Of a stretch of DNA of 64,000 nucleotides, positions 8,242 to 17,463 are shown in pieces; position 1 is the first letter of the stretch; the number at the start of each line of letters is the position of its first letter. The notes under the pieces are model-generated. The model was not told the origin of the DNA. It ran no database searches and was given only the letters and a program-made list of their open reading frames with translations. The translations under genes and the position numbers were made by a program. This DNA comes from Lentibacillus halodurans (GTDB lineage: Bacteria; Bacillota; Bacilli; Bacillales; Amphibacillaceae): NCBI RefSeq assembly GCF_900112045.1, contig NZ_FOJW01000004.1, positions 124,001 to 188,000 of the forward strand. The letters run 5' to 3'.

Positions 8242-9504
8242 ATGGGACAATCTCTATTGATCAAAAACGCAGCACAAGTCGTTACGATGGCAGGGCATTC
8301 TGAACAGCCGGCGAAGCGAGATGAAATGCAGGAGCTAAGCATCATCGAAAATGGCAGTGTGCTCATGCAAGATGGCCAAATCAAGGCAGTCGGCAAGCTG
8401 GCAGAGCTCGAACAACAATATCAGGAAATAATCGCTGGAGCCGAAACAATTGATGCCACTGGGAAAACTGTTACGCCAGGGTTGATTGATCCGCATACCC
8501 ATCTGGTGCATGCCGGAACCCGGGAAAATGAGTATGCGATGCGGCTTAAAGGTCAGTCATACATGGAGATCATGAATGCCGGGGGCGGGATTCATGCGAC
8601 GACCAGGGCGACCCGTGAAGCGGATTTTGATCAGCTTTACGACGAATCGAAACAGCGCCTTGATACCTTTTTTCAGTATGGTGTGACGACAGTGGAATCG
8701 AAAAGCGGATATGGCTTGTCGCTGGGGCAGGAACTGAAGCAGCTTGAAGTCGCCGTCAAACTGAATCAGTATCACGCCATGGATATTGTGTCCACGTTTA
8801 TGGGGGCACACGCTGTTCCAATCGATGAACGGGATAATCCGGAGCCATTTGTCAGACGGGTGATTGATGAGATGATCCCGGAGGTGGCACGGCGAAAACT
8901 TGCCAAATTCAATGATGTCTTCTGTGAGCGTGGCGTTTTTACACCGGATCAGTCACGGCGAATCCTGGAAGCCGGCAGGGAGTATGGCCTGGTCCCGAAA
9001 ATCCATGCTGATGAAATAGAGCCATATGGCGGTGCAGAGCTGGCAGCAGAAGTCAGTGCTATTTCAGCCGATCATCTATTGAAAGCATCTGATGAAGGCA
9101 TCCGCAAAATGGCCGAAAACGATGTGATGGGTGTTCTGCTTCCCGGAACGGCATTTTTCTTGATGGCAGAGTTTGCCGATGCACGAAAAATGATCGATGG
9201 TGGTGTCCCTGTCGCACTGTCGACCGATGCTAATCCGGGTTCGTCACCAACACTGTCTCTGCAGTTCATCATGAATCTGGGCTGCCTGAAAATGGGCATG
9301 ACTCCGGAAGAGGTTCTCGCGGCAACCACGATCAATGCCGCCCATGCGATTGATTGTGCTGATCACATCGGCAGTCTGGAGGCAGGAAAACAAGCGGATA
9401 TTGTCATATTTGATATCCCGAATTACCTGATGCTGTCGTATCAGTATGGGATGAATCATGTTGATACGGTTGTTAAAAGAGGGGAGCCGGTGGTCGGAAA
9501 ATAA
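8242..9504 (+). CDS. hutI: imidazolonepropionase
   Basis: 420 residues, metal-dependent amidohydrolase that opens imidazolone propionate to formiminoglutamate. Visible motifs are PGLIDPHTHLVHAGTRENEYAMR (HxH metal ligands and substrate Arg), ESKSGYGL, KIHADEIEPYGGAELA, ADHLL and ALSTDANPGSSPT. The start is set by AGGAGG at 8230-8235, which lies 6 bases before ATG 8242 and would be inside the gene if the ATG at 8227 were used. Separated from hutU by repeat array A. Confidence 0.95.
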   Translation: MGQSLLIKNAAQVVTMAGHSEQPAKRDEMQELSIIENGSVLMQDGQIKAVGKLAELEQQYQEIIAGAETIDATGKTVTPGLIDPHTHLVHAGTRENEYAMRLKGQSYMEIMNAGGGIHATTRATREADFDQLYDESKQRLDTFFQYGVTTVESKSGYGLSLGQELKQLEVAVKLNQYHAMDIVSTFMGAHAVPIDERDNPEPFVRRVIDEMIPEVARRKLAKFNDVFCERGVFTPDQSRRILEAGREYGLVPKIHADEIEPYGGAELAAEVSAISADHLLKASDEGIRKMAENDVMGVLLPGTAFFLMAEFADARKMIDGGVPVALSTDANPGSSPTLSLQFIMNLGCLKMGMTPEEVLAATTINAAHAIDCADHIGSLEAGKQADIVIFDIPNYLMLSYQYGMNHVDTVVKRGEPVVGK

Positions 9505-9537
9505 TTAAAAATGAATTGATCCTCAGGGGGTTTATAA

Positions 9538-10872
9538 ATGGCGGAACCTAAACAAGATGCTGCGCTGGAAGGTAATCGAAATCATACCAATGGAAAAAAT
9601 GTGTTGAAGTTTTTCTTATATAGTTTTATTGGGGCTTTCACCTTTTTTATCCCGATTACAATAAAGGGGACTTCAACAATTCCATTGGACCATATGGTAA
9701 CGTTTGTGGAAGAAAATTTCACGGTGGCCATCCCATATTATATTCTGTTGGTTATTATGTTTGGCGCTATCTACCCATTCGTCAATAAAACGTGGAAAAA
9801 AGATGCCATCACTATGGGGCTCTCAATATTTAAAGTAATTGGAATGATTGTCGCATTCATGCTCGTATTTAATTTTGGCCCGGCATGGCTGTTTGATCCG
9901 GATGTAGGGCCGTTCTTATTTAATAGCTTAGTAACATCTGTCGGTATTTTGGTTCCGATTGGCGCTGTATTTCTGGCGTTATTGGTCGGATATGGCTTTC
10001 TCGAATTTATTGGTGTTATGGTTCAGCCAATTATGCGGCCTGTTTGGAAAACACCCGGGCGTTCTGCGATTGATGCGGTGGCTTCGTTTGTTGGCAGTTA
10101 TTCGATAGGGCTTCTTATCACGAACAAAGTTTTTAAAGAAGGAAAATATACAGTTAAAGAAGCGACGATTATCGCAACTGGATTCTCAACCGTTTCAGCA
10201 ACGTTTATGATCGTTGTAGCAAATACACTTGAGATAATGGAAATATGGAACATTTATTTTTGGGTCACCCTGTTTGTAACGTTTCTTGTAACCGCTATAA
10301 CCGTTCGAATTTGGCCGTTAAATAAAATTAGTAAAGATTATTACGATGGCAAAGGATCCCCGGAGAAAGATGTGAAAGGAAACCGGATCCGGACAGCCTG
10401 GGATAAAGGGATGGAATCTGCAGAAAATTCCCTTCCTCTATTGAAAAATGTATGGGTGAATTTAAAAGACGGGTTCATTATGGCCGCATCGATTTTACCA
10501 TCAATTTTATCAGTAGGACTTCTGGGGCTGGTACTGGCAACTTATACACCTTTTTTCGATGTTATTGGCTATATATTTTATCCTTTCACTTGGCTTGTAC
10601 AGTTACCTGAGCCGCTTCTTGCAGCAAAGGCAGCGGCAGTTGAGATCGCTGAAATGTTTTTGCCGGCACTCCTGGTAGTGGATGCATCAATGGTTACAAA
10701 GTTTATAACTGCTGTGCTTTCCGTGTCGGCCATTATTTTTTTCTCGGCGCTCGTACCGTGTATTTTGTCTACTGAAATTCCAGTCAGTATTCCGAAACTG
10801 ATTGTTATTTGGATTGAACGGACGATTTTAACGATTCTAATCGCCACACCTATTGCGTTTTTATTGCTCTGA
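9538..10872 (+). CDS. YjiH-family membrane protein (nucleoside-recognition/GATE fold)
   Basis: 444 residues with about ten hydrophobic segments after a polar N-terminus of about 20 residues. Two halves each carry gate-domain-like stretches (VASFVGSYSIGLLITNKVFKEGKYTVKEA and KAAAVEIAEMFLPALLVV). This matches the YjiH family, often found next to histidine ammonia-lyase genes. CAGGGGG lies 7 bases before the ATG. Its place between hutI and hutH suggests a role in histidine or urocanate movement, which is inference. No biochemical function is established to my knowledge. Confidence 0.8.
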   Translation: MAEPKQDAALEGNRNHTNGKNVLKFFLYSFIGAFTFFIPITIKGTSTIPLDHMVTFVEENFTVAIPYYILLVIMFGAIYPFVNKTWKKDAITMGLSIFKVIGMIVAFMLVFNFGPAWLFDPDVGPFLFNSLVTSVGILVPIGAVFLALLVGYGFLEFIGVMVQPIMRPVWKTPGRSAIDAVASFVGSYSIGLLITNKVFKEGKYTVKEATIIATGFSTVSATFMIVVANTLEIMEIWNIYFWVTLFVTFLVTAITVRIWPLNKISKDYYDGKGSPEKDVKGNRIRTAWDKGMESAENSLPLLKNVWVNLKDGFIMAASILPSILSVGLLGLVLATYTPFFDVIGYIFYPFTWLVQLPEPLLAAKAAAVEIAEMFLPALLVVDASMVTKFITAVLSVSAIIFFSALVPCILSTEIPVSIPKLIVIWIERTILTILIATPIAFLLL

Positions 10873-10970
10873 CAAGAAGATAAGTCATCATAAGGAAAAT
10901 AAAAGCATGAAAAAGAAAATATATATGATTATAAAACAGTTGTCGGCACTGATAGCGGGAGGAATCATAA

Positions 10971-12488
10971 GTGATCGAATTAACAGGCCATTCATTAACG
11001 ATAGATCAATTAATGAAAATATGTGTTGACCAAGAGAGTGTTACGATCTCAGAAAAAAGTATGCGCGATGTTCAAAACAGCAGATTGGCTGTAGAAGATA
11101 TCGTCTCCAATAGTAAAACCGTATATGGTATTAATACGGGTTTTGGAAAATTTAGTGATGTGATTATCCACGAAGAAGATGTAGAAGAATTGCAGCTTAA
11201 TTTAATCCGTTCACATGCATGTGGTGTTGGTGAATCTTTTCCGGAACTCGTTTCAAGAACGATGATGGTCCTTCGACTGAATGCGCTTTTAAAGGGATTT
11301 TCAGGAGTCCGTCCAGAAGTCGTTGAAATTTTGAAAGAACTGATCAATAAACAGGTTCACCCTGTCATTCCGCAGCAAGGGTCATTGGGAGCGTCTGGCG
11401 ATTTGGCACCTTTAGCACACTTGGCGCTTGTATTGATCGGAGAGGGCAAAGTTTATGGTGAAGATGACCAGCCAGCAGATTCAAAGTATGTTTTAAATGC
11501 GAAATCTATTCAACCTGTCACGTTAAAGGCCAAAGAAGGATTGGCATTGATCAATGGGACACAGGCAATGACGGCTATGGGAATTCTTAATTATATGGAA
11601 GCGGAGCAATTAGCATATGACAGTGAATGGATTGCAGCATTATCAATGGAAGGCCTTGGAGGTATAATTGATGCATTTCATCCCGATATGCACAAAGCCA
11701 GGGGATATAAACAGCAAGAACAAGTAGCGGCAAGAATGAGCAACTGGTTGAAAGGCAGCGAATTAGTTACACGGCAAGGTGATAAACGGGTTCAGGATGC
11801 TTATTCGATCCGTTGTATTCCACAAGTTCACGGGGCAACATGGCAAACACTGGATTATGTAAAAGAAAAATTGGAAATTGAGATGAATGCGGCCACAGAT
11901 AATCCGCTAATTTTTGATGAAGGAGAGTCTGTTATATCTGGAGGAAATTTCCATGGTCAGCCAATAGCTTTGGCAATGGACTTTTTAAAAATTGCGGTAG
12001 CAGAACTGGCCAATATATCTGAACGCCGTATTGAACGGCTGGTAAATCCGCAGCTTAATGATCTGCCTCCATTCTTAAGTCCAAAGCCCGGCTTGCAATC
12101 AGGTGCCATGATTATGCAGTACGCTGCTGCATCACTCGTATCGGAAAACAAAACATTGGCACACCCGGCCAGTGTTGATTCTATTCCTTCCTCAGCTAAT
12201 CAGGAAGATCACGTCAGTATGGGTACGATAGCTGCACGTCATTGTGGGGGGATTATTCAAAACACCCGTCGCGTACTTGCGATTGAATGTATCTGTGCGC
12301 TGCAGGCTGTTGATTATAAGGGGCCTGAAAAATCTTCTTCCAAATTACAATCTCAATGGAATAAAGTTCGTCATATAGTTCCAAGCATCACACATGACCG
12401 TGTTTTTTCGGAGGATATTGAAACGGTTCATAATGCTTTGAATCCGTTATCTGACAGCAGATTTGGAAAAATCGCTTGTTATATATAA
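10971..12488 (+). CDS. hutH: histidine ammonia-lyase
   Basis: 505 residues. HutH removes ammonia from L-histidine to give trans-urocanate, the entry step of the pathway. The MIO cofactor triad Ala141-Ser142-Gly143 lies in [14 protein letters not shown]. Other conserved stretches are [38 protein letters not shown] and [11 protein letters not shown]. The start is GTG at 10971 with GGGAGG 8 bases upstream. The gene order G-U-I-YjiH-H puts the first pathway enzyme near the end of the cluster, unlike B. subtilis hutPHUIGM. Confidence 0.96.
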   Translation: MIELTGHSLTIDQLMKICVDQESVTISEKSMRDVQNSRLAVEDIVSNSKTVYGINTGFGKFSDVIIHEEDVEELQLNLIRSHACGVGESFPELVSRTMMVLRLNALLKGFSGVRPEVVEILKELINKQVHPVIPQQGSLGASGDLAPLAHLALVLIGEGKVYGEDDQPADSKYVLNAKSIQPVTLKAKEGLALINGTQAMTAMGILNYMEAEQLAYDSEWIAALSMEGLGGIIDAFHPDMHKARGYKQQEQVAARMSNWLKGSELVTRQGDKRVQDAYSIRCIPQVHGATWQTLDYVKEKLEIEMNAATDNPLIFDEGESVISGGNFHGQPIALAMDFLKIAVAELANISERRIERLVNPQLNDLPPFLSPKPGLQSGAMIMQYAAASLVSENKTLAHPASVDSIPSSANQEDHVSMGTIAARHCGGIIQNTRRVLAIECICALQAVDYKGPEKSSSKLQSQWNKVRHIVPSITHDRVFSEDIETVHNALNPLSDSRFGKIACYI

Positions 12489-12584
12489 ATTATGTACTTA
12501 CTGGATTAATTGTCATCATGCATGATTAAGGAGGAAGCAAGCGTGTGATGAAAGAATAAAAAATCTTAAAAGGGAGTTGAATGA

Positions 12585-13901
12585 ATGTTACTCAATCCAG
12601 TTGTTTTGTCTGTCATTGTGTTAGTTGCCCTTAGTCTTGCACGTGTCAATGTTATTATTGCACTTCTGATCGCAACCATTGTGGGGGGTCTTACCGCTGG
12701 GCTGTCACTTGAGGAAACCATTACGACCTTAGTTGGCGGACTTGGTGGCCAGGGTGAAACGGCACTGAGCTATATTCTCCTGGGAATATTGGCCGTCATG
12801 ATCGCCCGCTCCGGCATTACCGGCTTCTTAATTCAGCGTATTTTACCATTTATGCATGGACGTCGTGGCGTTGTGTTATTTTTACTTGCTGGTCTTGCGA
12901 GTTTATCGCAAAATGTTATACCGATTCATATCGCCTTTATTCCGATTCTAATTCCACCACTGCTCGCGATCTTCAATAAGATGAAGGTAGATCGCCGGGC
13001 GATTGCCACAGCTTTAACATTTGGATTGAAAGCACCTTATATACTGGTGCCGGTTGGATTTGGGTTGATTTTCCAGGGTATTATTGCTGATGAAATGCGT
13101 GCCAATGGTATGGAGATTGCGCTGTCACAAATACCATTGGCCATGGCAATACCAGTAGCTGGTATGGTTATAGGGCTGGCTATTGCTATTTTATTCACTT
13201 ACCGGAAGCCACGCGAATATCAAGATATCCCAACAGAATTTACAAGTGATGTGGCAGCAACGACGGAAGAAGCAAATGATCAATGGCAGATGAAGCATTT
13301 TGTGACGCTACTCGGTCTGGCTGTCACACTAGTATTGCAAATCGTTTATGGTTCACTGGTTCTTGCAGCTCTAGGGGGGATATTGACCATATTTATCTTC
13401 CGGGCTGAAACATGGAAAAATGGTGAAATGGTCGTAGAGGACGGCGTGAAAATGATGGGTGCCATTGCATTTGTCATGCTTGTCGCTTCCGGTTACGCTT
13501 CCGTATTAACAGAGACCGGAGCTGTTAACGAACTTGTGGAATCAACAAGTTCTTGGCTGGGGGATAGCTATCTGGTGGCAGCAATCGTTATGATGTTCGT
13601 CGGGTTATTAGTTACGATTGGTATAGGTACATCTTTTGGCACGATCCCGGTGCTAGCGGCAATCTTTGTCCCTTTGTGTGCATCCATCGGTTTTAGTCCA
13701 CTGGCCACAGCGGCTTTAATCGGAACTTCCGGAGCTATTGGAGATGCAGGATCACCGGCTTCAGACAGCACGCTTGGCCCGACATCGGGGTTAAATGCAG
13801 ATGGGCAACACCATCATATTTGGGATACGTGTGTACCGACATTTATACATTATAATATTCCTTTGCTCATCTGTGGAGTGATTGCAGCACTCGTTTTATA
13901 A
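12585..13901 (+). CDS. YuiF-type permease/antiporter, probable histidine transporter
   Basis: 438 residues with about eleven hydrophobic segments, of the Na+/H+ antiporter-like/NhaC-related superfamily (B. subtilis YuiF group). Recognisable stretches are SLSQNVIPIHIAFIPILIPPLL, ALTFGLKAPYILVPVGFGLIFQ, GIGTSFGTIPVLAAIFVPL and GAIGDAGSPASDSTLGPTSGLNADGQHHHIWDT. GGGAG precedes two ATGs (12581 out of frame, 12585 in frame); the second is used. It follows hutH with no terminator between, so it is likely the uptake system of the hut operon. Substrate is inferred from context. Confidence 0.8.
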   Translation: MLLNPVVLSVIVLVALSLARVNVIIALLIATIVGGLTAGLSLEETITTLVGGLGGQGETALSYILLGILAVMIARSGITGFLIQRILPFMHGRRGVVLFLLAGLASLSQNVIPIHIAFIPILIPPLLAIFNKMKVDRRAIATALTFGLKAPYILVPVGFGLIFQGIIADEMRANGMEIALSQIPLAMAIPVAGMVIGLAIAILFTYRKPREYQDIPTEFTSDVAATTEEANDQWQMKHFVTLLGLAVTLVLQIVYGSLVLAALGGILTIFIFRAETWKNGEMVVEDGVKMMGAIAFVMLVASGYASVLTETGAVNELVESTSSWLGDSYLVAAIVMMFVGLLVTIGIGTSFGTIPVLAAIFVPLCASIGFSPLATAALIGTSGAIGDAGSPASDSTLGPTSGLNADGQHHHIWDTCVPTFIHYNIPLLICGVIAALVL

Positions 13902-13961
13902 GTTTAGACATATTTAAATAGAATACCTTTAACAAATCCCATCATTTCCTCTATAATATGT

Positions 13962-13992
13962 CAAAGAACCATCATGTGTGGATGGTTCTTTG
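13962..13992 (+). terminator. terminator at the end of the hut cluster
   Basis: A perfect 12-bp stem, CAAAGAACCATC with GATGGTTCTTTG, loop ATGTGTG. The T-run is inside and just after the 3' arm, so it is a terminator of moderate strength. Confidence 0.6.
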
Positions 13993-14037
13993 GTTTGCGA
14001 ATGGTGTTTTGTACATATTTAGAGGAGATGAAAACTG

Positions 14038-15105
14038 TTGAAGAGATGGTTCGCATTTGCGGAAGCATTGCTGGTGGCACTGATCGGTGTTGCCATTTTT
14101 TCCCTAATTCATATACCACTGCCATGGTTGATTGGCTCACTCGTGACAGTGGCGGTGTGGCGTGTTATGACACAAAGGGAGATGTACTGGCCTTTTAGGT
14201 TGCGGAAAATTGCTATGGTGCTGCTTGGTTATTTAATTGGCACTTCATTTACAAAAGAAACATTGATTGAGATGGGCGATCATGTTCCATCAATGGTAGC
14301 TATAACAGCCTTGACTATCGGATTCAGTCTGGTGCTTGGTTTATTATTCTCAAAAGTTACCGGCCTTGATCTGTCCAGCTGTATGGTTGGGAGTGTACCG
14401 GGCGGGCTATCACAGATCATGGTATTGATGGATGAAATCAAAGGTTTGAACTCCACTGTGATCACGTTTTTGCAAAGTATGCGCGTAATGATTATCGTGA
14501 TTGTCGTACCAATTGTGACGGTGTATATGTTTGGCGGTGATTCTGACGCGGCAGCACAGACGATGATGGGCACCGGTTCTGTCAGCTGGGCGGACATGCC
14601 TTGGTATACTTATCTTTTATATCCACTGCTCATGATCGCAGGTGCGTGGATTTTTTTTCGTCTACATGTACCGACTGCATTATTGCTTGGGCCGATGGTG
14701 CTGACGATTGTAATGACGTTTGCCGGATTCCCCACCCCTGAACTTCCGGCAGGGTTTATTGATCTGGCACAAATTTTAATCGGTGTGCATATCGGTCTGC
14801 AGATGCAGCCAAGGGATTTGCCCGATTGGAAAAAAGTAACAGCTTATACGTTTCTGGTCATCGTTGTCCTGGTGCTATTCGGGTTCTGTCTGGGATATGG
14901 CCTGGCTCTCCTGTATGACCTGCCTTACACGACTGCATTATTGAGCACAGCACCGGGCGGGATGGTTGAAATGGGACTGACAGCTGTAGCGGTTGGCGGT
15001 GATGTATCTGTTGTGACCAGCTATCAGCTTTTCCGTCTGCTGATTATTATGTTTTTTGTTCCGTTATTTTTTAAGTGGCTTGCCAAGCGACATGCAGGCA
15101 GTTGA
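14038..15105 (+). CDS. AbrB-family membrane protein (DUF/PF05145 duplication)
   Basis: 355 residues with about ten hydrophobic segments and an internal duplication: GSVPGGLSQIMVLMDE and LSTAPGGMVEMGLTAVAV are the two copies of the family signature. Such proteins are named AbrB-like or putative ammonia monooxygenase in databases, but are transport-like membrane proteins unrelated to the AbrB repressor. Start is TTG at 14038 with GAGGAG 10 bases upstream. An ATG inside that spacer is in another frame. The gene lies behind the hut terminator, so may be independently transcribed by read-through or its own promoter. Confidence 0.75.
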   Translation: MKRWFAFAEALLVALIGVAIFSLIHIPLPWLIGSLVTVAVWRVMTQREMYWPFRLRKIAMVLLGYLIGTSFTKETLIEMGDHVPSMVAITALTIGFSLVLGLLFSKVTGLDLSSCMVGSVPGGLSQIMVLMDEIKGLNSTVITFLQSMRVMIIVIVVPIVTVYMFGGDSDAAAQTMMGTGSVSWADMPWYTYLLYPLLMIAGAWIFFRLHVPTALLLGPMVLTIVMTFAGFPTPELPAGFIDLAQILIGVHIGLQMQPRDLPDWKKVTAYTFLVIVVLVLFGFCLGYGLALLYDLPYTTALLSTAPGGMVEMGLTAVAVGGDVSVVTSYQLFRLLIIMFFVPLFFKWLAKRHAGS

Positions 15106-15204
15106 TATATAACTGTGCAGCCGTATAGCTGGCAAATACAAGTATAAAACAGTAATATAATAGGCAGACAGATCCAGCAGAAAGGAAGATTCATTCTGAA
15201 GTTT

Positions 15205-15564
15205 TTGCGCCCGTTTGAAATTATGCTTGTATTATGTATAACAGTCCTGCTTGTTTATGACTATTTTCCCGGCATACCGTTTGCTGAGGCTGTTCCATTA
15301 AATCTACTGATACTTGTTATGCTTGCCTTATTTATACTAGCTGTTTATCGTAACCGGAAACAGAATCCTGGCCAGAGGAATATATTCAGATCACAAGTGT
15401 TTTTCCTTGTTTATATTGTGGCGGTCATGGCGTTGCTGACTTTCCTGGACGGCGAATCCCGTGTTGGTATTGCATTTGATAAAGGTATTTTCTGGGCGGC
15501 ATTTGCGGTGGCCATCATGGAAATATCCCTCCAATGGCGGCGCATGAGGCAGGCGCAAGAATAA
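15205..15564 (+). CDS. small integral membrane protein, unknown function
   Basis: About 119 residues with four hydrophobic segments: LVLCITVLLVYDYF, VPLNLLILVMLALFILAVY, VFFLVYIVAVMALLTFL and GIFWAAFAVAIMEISL. The tail WRRMRQAQE is basic. Family not recognised. There is no ATG. TTG at 15205 is in frame, and a CTG at 15196 lies 7 bases after GGAAG, a better spacing, so the real start may be CTG. It follows the AbrB-like gene by 100 bases. Confidence 0.55.
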   Translation: MRPFEIMLVLCITVLLVYDYFPGIPFAEAVPLNLLILVMLALFILAVYRNRKQNPGQRNIFRSQVFFLVYIVAVMALLTFLDGESRVGIAFDKGIFWAAFAVAIMEISLQWRRMRQAQE

Positions 15565-15670
15565 ACTGTTGAAAAAGTGGAGCGACCACCAACCAACTCT
15601 ACAGCGTTTGAACTCGAGCGAGAGCAGCCTTAACTCTTGAGTGACTACAAAAAGGGAGGGAGAACACGTA

Positions 15671-16162
15671 ATGACCGAACAAGTCAAATACGCGATACAA
15701 GATGATTATCCGAATGATTTTTCCCATTGCTATGGGTGCGGGCGGCTGAATGAACATGGCTATCATTTCCGGACCGGATGGGTTGGGGAAAAAACGATCA
15801 CTATCTACACGCCAAAACCGGAACATACAGCAATTCCTGGCTTTGTATATGGCGGGCTGATCGCTTCACTGATCGACTGCCATGGTACAGGGTCGGCATC
15901 ACTGGCGCTGCACCGGAAAAATGGCCATGAGCCTGGTAACAGCAAAGAGGCGCCTAGATTTGTGACAGCATCACTCAACGTGGATTTTATGAAACCGACA
16001 CCACAGGACATTCCATTAAAAGCAATCGGAACTCCAGAGGAAGTCCATCCGAAAAAGTTCAGGATACATACAGAAGTTTATGCAGGTGATACTGTCTGTG
16101 CAATAGCCACGGTGACTGCAGCCGTTATGCCAAAAACCTTTATACAGCAAAAAGACTGTTAG
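15671..16162 (+). CDS. PaaI-like hotdog thioesterase
   Basis: 163 residues from the ATG at 15671, chosen because GGGAGGGAG precedes it; the in-frame ATG at 15641 has no such site. An N-terminal HCYGCGRLNEHGYHFRT motif is followed by a hotdog fold with the FVYGGLIASLIDCHGTGSA helix and ASLNVDFMKPTP strand. These proteins hydrolyse acyl-CoA thioesters or are structural relatives. Substrate not inferable. The two cysteines of CYGC could be structural. Confidence 0.75.
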   Translation: MTEQVKYAIQDDYPNDFSHCYGCGRLNEHGYHFRTGWVGEKTITIYTPKPEHTAIPGFVYGGLIASLIDCHGTGSASLALHRKNGHEPGNSKEAPRFVTASLNVDFMKPTPQDIPLKAIGTPEEVHPKKFRIHTEVYAGDTVCAIATVTAAVMPKTFIQQKDC

Positions 16163-16170
16163 CTTCATTT

Positions 16171-16350
16171 AAAAGGGGCTGGGACAAAAGTATGTTAACT
16201 AAAGATAAATCCGAATGATGATTCCATTAGTTCGCATTCGTTATCACTTATGAATAAGGATGTGACCGTTGAAATGGTAAAATGCGATACTTCCTGCCCT
16301 GTAATCGTTCTGTCTTTGGCATGGAAAGTTTTAGTTGTGTCCCACCCTGA
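16171..16350. repeat. intergenic repeat element with inverted GGG(C)TGGGAC ends
   Basis: The left end AGGGGCTGGGACAAAAG and the right end, read in reverse complement as AGGGTGGGACACAACTAAAA, are imperfect inverted copies about 165 bases apart. A short internal complementarity TTCGCATT/AAATGCGA is also visible. This resembles the GGGCTGGGACA-ended mobile-like intergenic repeats seen in several Bacillales. It separates the thioesterase gene from the lipoprotein gene and contains no gene. Confidence 0.55.
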
Positions 16351-16439
16351 TTTTTCATTGAATAATTTTCCGGTTTTGATATGATAATAGAATAGTAAAT
16401 CAAAAGAATGTTCAGCTTATCGTGTATGGAGGTAACCGA

Positions 16440-17036
16440 ATGAAAAGCAATCATTTATTTAAGTTATTCGCGGTTTCTATGTTTGTGGTGTTCCTTTTGG
16501 CCGCTTGCGGTGGTAATGATGAGGCAGAAGGCAATACAGATGATCGTGCAGAAAGTGAAAATGATGACAGCAGTCAGGAAGATGGGTCGTCAACAGATGA
16601 ACAGGAGGATGAATCCTCGGAAAGTGATTCATCAGAGGAGGATACATCAGGTGCAGTGTCACCGCAATCAGCATCCGAAACGGTCTCATTTGAGCAGGTT
16701 ACCTGGATTGGAGGTGTCCCGGATCGCCGGCCTGATCCGGGAATCTGGTATTACACAGAGGATGATCATCCGGAAAAATATGCAAGCACTTTTGATTGGG
16801 AAAAAGAAGATGTGCTGCTCTGGCAGATCGGTGACGAAAAGTATCAAGGATATGACCCTGATACCAGAGAGCTGGAAATTATGGACGATGACGTGATCAA
16901 AATCGTCGTCGAACTTGAGGAAGATGACACGGATGATCGCGCTCCAAGGAATTATTTGAAAGTGCCTAAAGACAAATTGGAAGGAAAAAGTTTTATCATC
17001 GAAACGGTGGATGGTGAACAGTTATCTGTTGAATAG
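16440..17036 (+). CDS. acidic lipoprotein of unknown function
   Basis: 198 residues from ATG 16440, which has GGAGG 7 bases upstream. The signal sequence MKSNHLFKLFAVSMFVVFLLAAC ends in lipobox LAAC, so the protein is a membrane-anchored lipoprotein. A low-complexity linker rich in Asp, Glu and Ser (about residues 28-75) leads to a folded domain with VSFEQVTWIGGVPDRRPDPGIW and VPKDKLEGKSFIIETVDG. The strong acidity of linker and domain fits a salt-adapted secretome. Domain family not recognised. Confidence 0.75.
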   Translation: MKSNHLFKLFAVSMFVVFLLAACGGNDEAEGNTDDRAESENDDSSQEDGSSTDEQEDESSESDSSEEDTSGAVSPQSASETVSFEQVTWIGGVPDRRPDPGIWYYTEDDHPEKYASTFDWEKEDVLLWQIGDEKYQGYDPDTRELEIMDDDVIKIVVELEEDDTDDRAPRNYLKVPKDKLEGKSFIIETVDGEQLSVE

Positions 17037-17066
17037 GAAAGTATTTTCCCGAATAATCTCAACCGC

Positions 17067-17096
17067 AAAAAGGAAGAGCCAATCCTCTTCCTTTTT
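17067..17096 (+). terminator. terminator of the lipoprotein gene
   Basis: A perfect 12-bp stem AAAAAGGAAGAG with CTCTTCCTTTTT, 6-base loop, T-run within the 3' arm; 30 bases after the stop. The A/T symmetry makes it bidirectional. Confidence 0.85.
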
Positions 17097-17099
17097 CTG

Positions 17100-17463
17100 T
17101 TGCCTTTGATATTCTTTTTTGATTTATTCATTCTTCTTGTAAAGCTTGCCGTGTATTCGTCCGCTAACACAAAGGTTATCCTTTCTTATCGGATATTCCA
17201 TAGATAGATTTAATAAGTGAAGACGAGTAAAAAGACGTAGTTAAAAGGTGCCATCTATTTTTGTAATTTTTTTAAATAGGTTCAATGGTTGCATAGACAA
17301 GCCATTCATGAGCCGTTAATCTAGTACTGAAAGCCCTTGCAAATAGATTTGAAAGGAGGCAAACATCATGCAGCAATAGATGATTTTGCTTTATTTTGAA
17401 TCGGACGCACAGGAAATTAGGAAGTGATTAAGCAGGGAGGGCTGTAAAATCAAATATCGATTA
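17100..17463. other. non-coding leader region with a start-stop micro-frame
   Basis: No gene of normal size. At 17368-17379 a strong AAAGGAGG is correctly spaced before ATG-CAG-CAA-TAG, a three-codon frame. A second good site, GGGAGG at 17435-17440, has no start codon at proper distance: the frame of the next gene reads TGT where a start would be expected. Confidence 0.35.

Noticed and set aside
10907-11029. 40-codon frame overlapping the hutH start (MKKKIYMIIKQLSALIAGGI)
   Set aside because: It has AAGGA upstream and a hydrophobic start, but runs through the hutH ribosome site into hutH in another frame; no independent support.
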